Positions 1 to 8,051 of a stretch of 12,071 nucleotides of DNA are shown piece after piece. The notes below the pieces were generated by a model. The model worked only from the letters and a program-made list of their open reading frames with translations, was not told the DNA's origin and did not search any database. Numbering within the stretch: the first letter of the stretch is position 1; every line of letters starts with the position of its first letter. This DNA comes from Larix sibirica (Eukaryota; Streptophyta; Pinopsida; Pinales; Pinaceae): contig NWUY0300001233.1 of assembly GCA_004151065.3 (NCBI GenBank), positions 46,980-59,050 on the forward strand. The letters are read 5' to 3'. The translations under genes were made by a program, and so were the position numbers.

Positions 1-339
1 TTCTTCTCCAAGTCTCTCCTCAACCAACCTTATCCACTAATGCACCCTAGTGGAGCATTATCCTCATTTATTCCACATAAAAATATTAAATGCATAAAAT
101 TAAATAATCCATGTGCATAATTAAACAGGATAACATTTATTGCATAGTCTAATTAATTAATTGCCTAGAAATTCCCAAATTAACCCCATGGTCATGAAGT
201 TGTCTCCTCAACCCAAGGGATTGGTTGGGTTAGGAACTTGTTCCAATGCTCATTGTTGATGGGACATGACACCTTTATCCTCAGACCCCTGCACCTAGGC
301 ACCTGATGTAGGAGTAACTTCGAGCTACCAAAACTAACA
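1..339 (-). repeat. Partial 3' LTR of copia-type element
   Basis: Read on the minus strand this begins TGTTAG at 339, the usual start of a plant LTR, directly after a purine-rich tract. The first 67 bases (339 to 273) match the start of the other LTR (3351 to 3285) with 6 differences by my hand alignment, about 91% identity. Beyond roughly 80 bases the two copies no longer align by eye. The rest of this stretch is AT-rich and non-coding, and the LTR runs off the left edge, so its terminal CA and target-site duplication cannot be seen. The open frame around 192-380 on the minus strand is LTR sequence, not a gene. Confidence 0.65.
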
Positions 340-348
340 CACCCTCTT
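340..348 (-). other. Candidate polypurine tract
   Basis: On the minus strand AAGAGGGTG lies immediately before the TGTTAG LTR start. A purine-rich run at this exact place is the plus-strand priming site of LTR retrotransposons. It is short and interrupted by a T, so the call rests mostly on its position. Confidence 0.45.
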
Positions 349-648
349 AATGAGGGAGGTATTGCAGGAATATTCTTCACCTGGATCTATCTTCAACCTC
401 TACTCTCCAACAGGTGAAGCTACTCCCTTTGAAATTGAAGGTCCCTCAGACACCTACTCTAGATCATGTGCTGGAGATTTGCACCTGACCACTCCGAACT
501 GAGATTTCTACTCATTCTCCTTCTCATCCTCAAGATTTATCTCATACCAACTTGATCTCCTCACAGAGCTGGATGAATCCTCTCCACTGGATGCTACCAA
601 TGATTCTGACCTCCCACTAGACTCACCATCCATAGGATGAACCAACAC
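349..648 (-). other. Unassigned internal region of copia element
   Basis: This stretch lies between the pre-integrase remnant and the 3' LTR, where an intact copia element would carry integrase, reverse transcriptase and RNase H over about 3 kb. Only 300 bases are present. The minus-strand frame that continues from the protease remnant is serine- and glutamate-rich with a few stops. I see no integrase HHCC or DDE residues, no YVDD reverse transcriptase motif and no RNase H motif. An internal deletion is the simplest explanation. Confidence 0.4.
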
Positions 649-1284
649 TCAATATGTCCTGATGTCTCTGATGCCTAACAATATCACTGCACCCATGCCC
701 TCCCTCACCAGATACCTAATAACGCGTCCTTCCAAGTGACGGATCGCATATGTGTCATCTTCCAGAGCTGACACTGAGAGCAAGTTATTTTTCAGCTTTG
801 GAACAAGCAGCACTCCACCAAACTCCAGATAACCTCCAAACTCGAGTTGCAATATAACACTTCCAACTTATTCTACTACATGGGTGCTAGAATACCCATC
901 CTCCGTAAGTATAACTCTGTCTATATCTGCCAACTCTAGGAACATGGATCTTGTTATCGTCATATGGCATGTTGCTCTACCATCTATGTGCCACACTCCA
1001 GTGTCTGAACACTCAGCTACATTGCTGCCCAAAAGAATTGAGACAAGCGAGAATTCCTTCTCAAATTTCTTTGCATACTCTTCCACCTCAACTGAAGTGG
1101 TAGTCTCAGGCACTTCTTTCTTCTTATTATTCTTTTTGTTAGGACATTGCCCAACATAGTGACCATATGTCTGGAAAGCAAAGTATCTCACTTTGCTCAT
1201 ATCCTTCTCGGACTTGAGTCCACTTCTTGAGCCCTTTTTCTTCTTTCCCTTTGCTACAATGGACAACAGTCTCCTCCTAATCAC
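649..1284 (-). pseudogene. Broken copia zinc knuckle, protease and pre-integrase remnant
   Basis: This is the C-terminal gag and N-terminal pol part of a Ty1/copia polyprotein, read on the minus strand in one frame with an in-frame TAA near 865-867. In residues counted from 1284, a lysine-rich segment leads to the nucleocapsid zinc knuckle (CX2CX4HX4C). The first two cysteines are replaced by Tyr34 and Phe37, while His42 and Cys47 remain. The segment FEKEFSL is typical of this copia lineage. The aspartic protease site, normally DSGA after W-x-I, reads D101-G-R-A, so catalytic Asp is kept but the following Ser-Gly is lost. After the stop, VLLVPKLKNNLLSVSALED is the conserved block that precedes the integrase GAG-pre domain. 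With the stop, the lost zinc ligands and the altered active site, it cannot encode a working protein. Confidence 0.85.
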
Positions 1285-1873
1285 CTTTTTGTTGGCTTGT
1301 GTGATTGGAGCTAGATCTTAACTCCTCTTGTATGAAGTCATCCCAAATCTTGGTCCATGTCGGCATGTTCTCTCTAGTGAAAAATGAACGTACAAAATCT
1401 GGCCATGGTTGCGAGAAGCCATTCAAGGCTATTCACATCAACTCTGCCTCATCTACTATCTCACCAACAACCCCCAACTCATCACGTGCTTGTGTAATAT
1501 GGGTTAGGTATGATGCAACATTGCCAGGCTTGGTCATTTTAGTGTCCCTCAGCTTCTCTCTCAAAACCATTTTCCGGTTTCGATTATCACTCTGAAACAA
1601 CTTTATTAGATCATCCCACATCTCATAGGCATTTGTTTTCCCAGTCACATGAGGCATGATTTGGTCTTTCACTGCATCAAGAAGAATGCACTTTTCCTTC
1701 ACATTCTTTTGGTTGTACTCATTCAAAAGAACATTATCAACGAGAATGGTGTAAACTTCCTTGGTTATCTCCCATAGACCAAGGTCCTCTAACAACAAGA
1801 AGACCCTCTCCTTCCATGGAGTGAATTTCTCTTCACCCACAAGTCTATCCTCATACCGCAATCCAAGCGTCAA
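1277..1873 (-). pseudogene. Broken copia gag (UBN2/retrotran_gag family)
   Basis: Gag forms the particle that packages the retrotransposon RNA in the cytoplasm. On the minus strand from 1873 the translation opens with LRYEDRLVGEEKFTPWKERV, the N-terminal signature of plant copia gag, and continues through NRKMVLREKLRDTKM and SYLTHITQARDELGVVGE, the conserved core. A TGA at 1430-1432 interrupts it at the point where the family continues with ALNGF; that motif is seen just after the stop in the same frame. The frame then runs to a TAG at 1277-1279. The zinc-knuckle part lies in another frame, so a frameshift separates them near 1280-1300. No in-frame ATG is found at the expected start: the codon at 1873 is TTG, and the nearby ATG at 1878 is in another frame and meets a stop after two codons. 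Inactive. Confidence 0.88.
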
Positions 1874-2030
1874 GACATGTTCTCAAACCAACCAACCAAC
1901 AACACCGCCAACTCTTAGAAATTCACTCGCTACCCATTGTGTAAAAAAATCAATTCGTAATTGTACTTATCAACAGTACTCTTGCATCTACAACTGTCAC
2001 AAACAATCTTCTATCAAAATCAGAGTACCT
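1874..2030 (-). other. Untranslated leader of copia element
   Basis: This spans from the primer binding site to gag, read on the minus strand. It is about 157 bases, AT-rich, with no coding signal. Its place and length fit the packaging leader of a copia element. Confidence 0.55.
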
Positions 2031-2042
2031 GCTCTGATACCA
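2031..2042 (-). other. Primer binding site, initiator tRNA-Met type
   Basis: The minus strand reads TGGTATCAGAGC, the exact complement of the 3' end of plant initiator methionine tRNA used by most plant copia elements to prime reverse transcription. It directly abuts the CA end of the 5' LTR, with gag following in the right direction. Confidence 0.92.
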
Positions 2043-2280
2043 TGTAGAAATTCTCGAAATCTGTCCTAAAGATAGTCAAATTAGATTTCTCAAAATTACT
2101 TAGCCACCTCTGATATTAGTCTTCTACAGACATATAGAACACAACCACATTTGACTGGTATACTTTCAATGTAACTATAAGTTCATATAATGTGCTAAGT
2201 ACATTAATAGTAGTGGATTTAAATCATTTCAGCAGACTATAATAAATAGTCATACACAAGAATTTTTGGTCAAAACTGAC

Positions 2281-2314
2281 CTTGGAAAACCCCCTAAGGG
2301 GAAAATTATCCAAG
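2281..2314. other. Hairpin in LTR
   Basis: CTTGGA (2281-2286) pairs with TCCAAG (2309-2314), and within it five Cs (2290-2294) face GGGG (2298-2301) across TAA. Similar CCTTGG...CCAAGG palindromes are common near the R/U5 part of plant copia LTRs; a role in RNA structure or polyadenylation is inference. Confidence 0.5.
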
Positions 2315-3097
2315 ATATTTCTTTAATTGAGTTTCAAAAGAGAACTATACAAAGAGTACAACAACAATCAATTACAATAGTTAATATTCAGAACATAAAC
2401 TGAATTTTTGTGCCATTCCTCACCCTTGAAATGCATGCTAGACTCTACATCGTCAGCTACAGGAAATGAAATTTGTATGGCCTCACATTACAAACTTTAC
2501 TAGCATCATTTACTCCCTCAATTTGCATGCATAGGCTCCCTTCAATTATTTACTATAAACCAGGTTGCTACAGTGCCTTGAAATTCGTGCTAACAATAAC
2601 TAAACTACTGTTGTACAACCCCCTCATTCTATGTCGTACGTCCTTCTAATATATGTTGTTTTCTTATCAAAGTTTGTTCCACTTCTCAACCTTGAAAAGT
2701 GTGCCACTACACTATTATACATACAACAATAAATCTCATCAAGTTTCTTGGAGTGTGTGCCCACTAGTTGGCTCTACAAGTGCACCCTCCCTTCTTGAAA
2801 CTCGCTCCCCTCTGCTGCCCCTTCACTCCTTCTCTCTCTCTCAGTTGAAACTCTTCACTTTCTCTTGTTGTGCTTCTCACACTTCCCTCCAAGATTCTCC
2901 TTGGAAGTCATGCCTCTCCAAAAACAACTCTCTTTGGAATGCTTTGGAATGTGTGCCTTTGGTCTCCTTTTATCAATAAATTAGGATAATTGCTTTGGCT
3001 TTTCATCTTCTATGGCCAAGATTAGATCCTGGCCACAAGATCAAGGGCTGTGTTTTAATCTCAAGTTCACTTAAATCACTTCAGTGAACTATATAAA

Positions 3098-3265
3098 AAC
3101 ACTTTATATTCGATAAGTCACTTTTACCCTAAATTAATGAAAAATGAACCTTATATCATAAAGTCACTTTACAAAGTACAAATCAATTTAATAAAGTACA
3201 TCTCACTTAAAAATTATAAAGTCAGATCATAAAGTACTTTACAAACACATTTAATAGAGCCACTT
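3098..3265. repeat. Cluster of AAAGT/ACTTT short motifs
   Basis: About ten copies of AAAGT or its complement ACTTT, many followed by AC or CA, occur in this AT-rich stretch, some as small palindromes such as AAAGTACTTT near 3231. It lies in the U3 part of the 5' LTR, beyond the TATA-like site, where enhancer-type repeats are often found. It is absent from the partial LTR at the left edge. Confidence 0.5.
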
Positions 3266-3351
3266 TATGTCATATATGAGACCCCTTTGTCCTCGGACCC
3301 CTACACCTAGGCACCTGATGCAAGAGTAACTCCGAGCTACCAAAACTAACA

Positions 3352-4442
3352 ATAGTGGGCCTATTTTTGTTGAGCCATATGACATAGAAACTATTGCATC
3401 CACATGGTTAGGAAGTCCTACTAAGTAATTTACTGCATATGAAAAACATTTATGTTGCTCTAGAATTGAAGCATTGGTCACAATAGAGTGGAAATCGAGG
3501 ATGAAGGCTCTTAAATTTCCTTCCAAGGAAGAATCCATGGAGGCTATGGCTCAGAGAAAAATAGTATAATACCTAGAGATTCCCAAGGTTAACACTAGTT
3601 TAGATGATAACGACAACACTTCCTTGAAATTGTTAGAATTCAAGTGCACACTCACTAAGGATGTAAGACGAAATCCATTTACAATAATATTGCTTGTTAG
3701 TGAGAAAGCTCACTTTGATATTTTCAAATTTCAAGCAATTAATAATGGTCATCGCTTTGATTTCCAAGGTCAAAGAGTATCTTTTAAAAATACCTCCATT
3801 ACTATAACTTTCGATGTTGGATCCACATTTAGTTCAAAAGGAATTAGATTCACTTTTGGAGAAGAAGAGCATGAATGAATATATTTAGCCTTAAAAATAG
3901 TAGTCATAGAAGAATTGAAGGACTATTTTCAAGACATTGGTGATGATGAGATGATCTGAGAGCTACCCAAAACAAACACGTCATTGATAAGAGATATTCG
4001 ACATCTTTATATTGTGAGGCTCTCAAGGTTCCCAACAGTTGCAACAATTGACTGGATATGGGTTGATGGCTTAGCCAAACTTATACCACAAAATTGCAAG
4101 ATATCATTATTTGTAGATATAAAAATTTATAGCGTTCAACGAAGTTTCTTCTCGATGAATACTAAAAAAGTATGGCCTCGATGCAGAAAGCCACATACAC
4201 AACTATTTGAATCTACAACATTTTTGTCACGATTGATTATTAATCAATTGGGTATTGAAAATTAATTGTTTATGATTAATAAATGTAGTGGTAATGAAAG
4301 TCCACAATTGCTCATAAATGGAATCCAAAAGACAATATGGAAAGGAAATAATTACAAGTCGTATGGTTTGAAAATCTCACAAACATCGCCGCACAAGCAG
4401 AAGAAATTCCAAAACAAAATAAATAAAGGAAGCAATGGTTGA
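3352..4442 (+). pseudogene. Decayed coding frame, family not recognised
   Basis: One plus-strand frame runs from the LTR edge to 4442 with only six stops (3426 TAA, 3567 TAA, 3876 TGA, 3957 TGA, 4263 TAA, 4440 TGA) in about 363 codons. AT-rich random sequence would give roughly one stop per 15-20 codons. The two longest open pieces are 3624-3878 and 3984-4265. The translation has the mixed, non-repetitive composition of a globular protein, with blocks such as FAxxNNGHRFDFQGQRV-like and TVATIDWIWVDGLAKLIP. I see no transposase, reverse transcriptase, nuclease or zinc-finger motif I can name. Its left end is cut exactly at the copia LTR boundary, so the rest may lie beyond that element. The frame stays open further, to 4736, but that part is hydrophobic, low-complexity and probably chance. 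It may be an old transposon ORF or a dead host gene. Confidence 0.5.
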
Positions 4443-4759
4443 ATTAGGATCGCATATCTCAAGTCCTCACTTCAACACAACTCCATAATAAAGACGATAT
4501 CAATGAAATCAACTTTGAGGATAGAGCTCCCTTTTATTACATACTTATTTATTATTATTATTATTTATAAATGTATGCAACACTCTTGGGTTGTGCTCTT
4601 CTTATCTACTTCTTCTTCACCATCCATATTCATGCTACCATCACTCTCTTTTGGAGTATTTTATATTAACATCCCTTTATTATATCTCAGTACAATTCTC
4701 TACTCACAACCTCTCAACATATGCTCTACTTATTAAATAAAATATAAAATGATAAATTT
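4443..4759. other. AT-rich stretch, no gene seen
   Basis: It contains an ATT microsatellite and pyrimidine-rich sequence. The open plus-strand frame at 4503-4736 encodes a run of Ile, Leu, Ser and Phe with poly-Ile from the microsatellite and no recognisable domain, so I do not call it a gene. The junction between the decayed frame and the second LTR element should lie around here, but I cannot place it. Confidence 0.4.
4545..4569. repeat. ATT microsatellite
   Basis: A short run of ATT units (about six, with flanking imperfect units) reads through TTATTATTATTATT. Confidence 0.8.
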
Positions 4760-5515
4760 ATTACCTCATACTCACCCTTTTCTTGTCCTACTTCACCATC
4801 TTCTGACAATTTTTGTTGGTGTCTTCTTTCAAGCCTATAAGAAGGTTTCCTTTTTGCCTATCATCCATTCCATCTCTTGGAATCTTGCATCTTTCTTTCA
4901 ATCTATCTTCCATTTCATCTCTTAGAGTCTAAAACTCCTTTTTGTCTTCATCTTCCTCAAATGTTTTGTGAGCTCATTTGTTCTTTCCTATGTCTTGGTT
5001 TTCTTCCTTTTCGCCTGGTTGTCTAGGATCTCTTTGTTGATCCTTTTCCTCTTTCCCAAAGGCAACTTCTTGTGGCTAGCCTTCATCATCTTTAGTACCT
5101 GCATACATACACAAATATTTAGTCTTAAAAACACGAGACTCTTATGTCTCTTGCGATGCCTTTAACATAACCTTTCCTCTCCAAGGATTGGTCCTTGTTC
5201 TAGTTCACAGATGTGAAGTTCTACCCCCTCTTTCATGGATAGTTATCCATACTTAGCTTAATATCTAATTTTCTCTTCCATCTTCATCCAGACACTCAAC
5301 TTGTGTCTCAGTTTTTGCCTCAACTTTCTTGCAACCAATTGTACTATAGGAAATTTGACCCTCTTATTCATTATTTTCCCACTTATTTGGTATTCTTCTC
5401 TCCTCTCTTGTGCCAAGCCCTTCAGAATATTGAGTATTTCTTTTAATTCGGCCAGATCAAGTGCTCTATCCCTTGATTTCTCTTCTATGTGGCTTCTTTC
5501 CTCTAAACTATGCAA
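4760..5515 (-). pseudogene. Degenerate gag-like region of second LTR element
   Basis: The minus strand is strongly purine-rich, as plant retrotransposon sense strands tend to be. From 5515 to 5258 there is an 85-residue open piece that is rich in Glu, Lys, Arg and Leu and probably helical or coiled coil (for example ALDLAELKEILNILKGLAQE). After a stop, short charged pieces continue in shifting frames to about 4760, including DEMEDRLKER-type text. The piece begins about 400 bases after a primer binding site, the usual place for gag. I see no zinc knuckle, protease or reverse transcriptase motif. The assignment to gag rests on position and composition, not on a recognised domain, so another repeat is possible. 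Confidence 0.4.
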
Positions 5516-5918
5516 CTAACTATCCATAGTCATTATCATCTCTATATTTGATAGTTTTACCGAACACTTTCTCTTGCTAGAACTACTATCTTTTCAAGAC
5601 AATTCTAACCAGAATCATAACTATGGAATTGGCTCAACAACATTTACCCAACCAAAGCTAGAATTTTTCTCTTTCTCTCTTTCTATTACAACTTCTCTGT
5701 TGTAAGGTTTTTTTCCCACAAATTCTTCTCTCTCCACTTGTCTCTACCTGTAAAACAAATACTCTTCGAGAGTTTAGCTGTAAGCGATAAAACTCATTTA
5801 CCTGCAAGATCTATTCCAAGATCTTGTTCTCCAAACACTTTTGTATCCGCACATAGTCTTGGATCTGTTCTGGTCTCTTATCAAATTCCTTCTTTCTCAA
5901 TGAGTGTAGAATTCTCCC
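5516..5918 (-). other. Leader of second LTR element
   Basis: On the minus strand this is an AT- and GA-rich stretch of about 400 bases between the primer binding site and the first charged open piece. It has no convincing coding frame. A plus-strand open frame at 5738-5935 is the complement of the leader and primer site and is not a gene. Confidence 0.4.
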
Positions 5919-5930
5919 GCTTTGATACCA
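5919..5930 (-). other. Primer binding site, variant TGGTATCAAAGC
   Basis: The minus strand reads TGGTATCAAAGC, one base different from the initiator tRNA-Met complement found at 2031-2042 (A for G at position 9). It lies two bases after a sequence ending CCATCA that can be the end of an LTR, and it is followed by GGGAG as in many plant elements. The one-base difference may be decay or natural variation. Confidence 0.7.
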
Positions 5931-5932
5931 CT

Positions 5933-6372
5933 TGATGGAAAACAGGTCTTGTCAATCCTTCGATCCCATTGCAAGAAATTTTCTACAACCCACGAGCTGT
6001 AAAACCCCTAAATCTCGTAATTGCTACATAAATTATATTTCTTGTAATTGTTACTTGAATCCTCTAGGGTGTTACTAGATCTTCCACCACACTTCTCCTG
6101 TGCTATTTTGATTCCTTCAACAGATTATGATCAACCTCTAACTCCTCAAACACTCTTTCTCTTCAATAGAATTGGTCTCTATACTCTGGTTTTGAGAACA
6201 CTCTAATCTCTTCCTTTTGATAGCTCTCCACAAGAATGATTTGGAACCCTTTCTTTTATTAGATTACTTTTGGGATCTTGAAGTCCACAGTTTCTATCAT
6301 AGCACAATCAATTCCCACACCAAGTTCTAAACTGGAGATAAGCATAACATTACATTAATTTATATTCTAACA
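5933..6372 (-). repeat. Probable 5' LTR of second element, about 440 bp
   Basis: Read on the minus strand it begins TGTTAGAATATAAATTAATG at 6372 and ends CCATCA at 5933, two bases before the primer binding site. TG and CA ends, the length and the primer site all fit an LTR. I found no second copy of its start in the window, so the left boundary is supported by the primer site and the right boundary only by the TGTTAG motif. If it is right, the element has been truncated to the left or its 3' end lies outside. Confidence 0.55.
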
Positions 6373-6520
6373 GCTGTAACAAAACAAATGTTATGATAAA
6401 CTTAAATTCCTATAACTATTACCATAGATCGCTACTAACAAATTTAGCCACCCCTTTTCTGGTCTTGATTTTTTCAAGTAATGAGTACAAGTGCACTTTC
6501 TTCAGTCCACACTCCTTTAT

Positions 6521-6832
6521 AGGGAAAATTTTAGGGGCAAAATTTAGCCCATGGGTTAATTTTTGTCCTTTTTTTCCAAAAAAAATTCGCCAATTTCCAT
6601 TTTTTTCTAAATTGATTCGCCCAAATTCCATGGGATATAATTTTTTCTCTAAAAACCGCCAAAGTTGTCTAGAAACTATATAAAACCCTTAGAAATTTGA
6701 ATTTTTTAAGAAAAATATCGCCCAAAATTTTACGGTTGAAAATTTAAGAATTAGTAATATTCTCCAANTAGTAAGATTCGCCAAGGTTTCTACACTTTAA
6801 GAAAATTATGGATCCTTAAAATTTTCCCTGCG
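6521..6832. mobile_element. hAT-like MITE, about 310 bp
   Basis: The left end AGGGAAAATTTTAGGG (6521-6536) and the complement of the right end (6829 to 6814), AGGGAAAATTTTAAGG, match at 15 of 16 bases. The copies are flanked by ACTCCTTTAT (6511-6520) and AGTCCTTTAT (6833-6842), 9 of 10 identical, like a target-site duplication. A TAGGG or CAGGG end with an 8-bp duplication is the hAT superfamily pattern; here the right end has three extra bases (CGA) before the duplication if an 8-bp site is assumed. There is no coding capacity: the open frames at 6393-6683 and 6419-6631 are read-through of this AT-rich element. Five CGCC(C)AA motifs lie inside. An N at 6768 is an unresolved base. Confidence 0.6.
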
Positions 6833-6842
6833 AGTCCTTTAT

Positions 6843-8051
6843 CATTGATATTCAAATTAAATGGGCGTTCTTATTCCACTAATTTAATTCTTCCACTAGA
6901 GCACATCAAACATCTAAATGCCTTTCCACTTAGCAAAAATCTGCAGCAGATATCAATGCTTGAGAAATACCTAAGTCCCTCTATTGATTAATTTAAAAAG
7001 AAATTGAACCTCTAAATTTGTCTTTCATCAGATCTAGAAATAAGTTAATCTTCTGATAGTTGAATCACTAATTATAGGATGAACACTTGGTTTCTCTTTA
7101 CAAGAACAACGTGAGAAATCGAAATCGATCCCATTCAAGTCTTGGTGAGAATTAAAACAACCTTCCAATCAAAACACAACTTAGTGTGTGGATGAACATA
7201 GTAGTAATATAATTTATTACAAAATGGAGTTTACTCAACAATCATACCTTTTGAATACCGTACACAGAGATTAGAAGAATAAAGCATTTGGAAAGATCAC
7301 TTGTTTTAGGTGCCAAGAATGCTTAGTTCATTCAACAAAAGACCCATTCAATCTCAAAAGTCATGCCATAAGACTATTTCAACAACCCCTCAATGTATTC
7401 TAGCTTACATGAATCACATTCCTTCAAGATGAGATCAACTCGACCTCTCTTCATTTGCATAGAGGCTCACTCTGATTTGATTCGTTGCGCCAATTTTGAT
7501 CACATGACCATCATCCACAATTTAACATTACAAAGTATACACATGACCCTCATTTACTCGTTCATACGTTATTCTTTCATTCATTCTACAATACTACAGA
7601 AAGATGCATACACACAGTGTTGAAGGCATAGACACTTTGTTCTATTAAACCAAACTCTATACATGGAATCTCTGCAAACCCTTTCTACTTCTACTTGATC
7701 TATCTGGCCCAATTTACATTTCCTTGGCCACCCCCAATCCATGCCAGAGCGATTACATAAGTACTTGGAAGATGAAACTTCCATATTACCATAAATCCTA
7801 ACAAACCAACCAATATGTAACTACTTACTAAAAATAACTTTTGATCCTATTGTTTAACCAACCATTAACTAATTCAACCTTCTATATACTTGATTGCATG
7901 TACACTTGTCCTCTTATAAAGACTTTGACCTCCTTAAGTTTCAAATTATGAAGTGGTTTTCCTAAGGAGAGATGCTCCTGCATCAAATTGGTGCATTAAA
8001 GACACACTCTTGGCAACCACAACCAAAAAAATCTATTCTTTTCCATCGTTT
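6843..8051. other. Long stretch without recognisable genes
   Basis: This is AT-rich sequence with frequent stops in all frames. Open pieces at 7393-7623 (plus) and 7581-7784 (minus) overlap each other, have no start context or known motif, and I do not support either as a gene. I see no LTR ends, primer site or RNA gene. It may be old transposon or intergenic sequence. Confidence 0.5.

Larger units (their letters stand above)
2043..3351 (-). repeat. 5' LTR of copia-type element, 1309 bp
   Basis: Read on the minus strand it starts TGTTAG at 3351 and ends CTACA at 2043, right before the primer binding site, so both TG and CA ends are present. Inside, a TATA-like TTATATAG lies around 3090-3097 and would suit a U3 promoter. 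A GA-rich run near 2830-2850 (minus strand) follows, and a hairpin around 2281-2314 lies closer to the end. The open frame at 2653-2979 on the plus strand is the complement of the GA-rich part and is not a gene. Only its first 70-80 bases align with the partial LTR at the left edge, which is unusual for a pair of LTRs. Confidence 0.7.

Noticed and set aside
2653-2979. Plus-strand open frame of 108 codons
   Set aside because: It is the complement of the GA-rich part of the minus-strand LTR; Ser/Leu/Phe-rich text with no domain.
4503-4736. Plus-strand hydrophobic frame resembling a membrane protein
   Set aside because: Hydrophobicity comes from AT-rich sequence and an ATT microsatellite; no start context or family match.
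6393-6683. Open frames on both strands over the MITE
   Set aside because: They read through a non-coding inverted-repeat element; composition reflects AT runs.
7393-7784. Overlapping open frames on opposite strands
   Set aside because: They are short, have no motif, and neither shows a supporting promoter or codon pattern.
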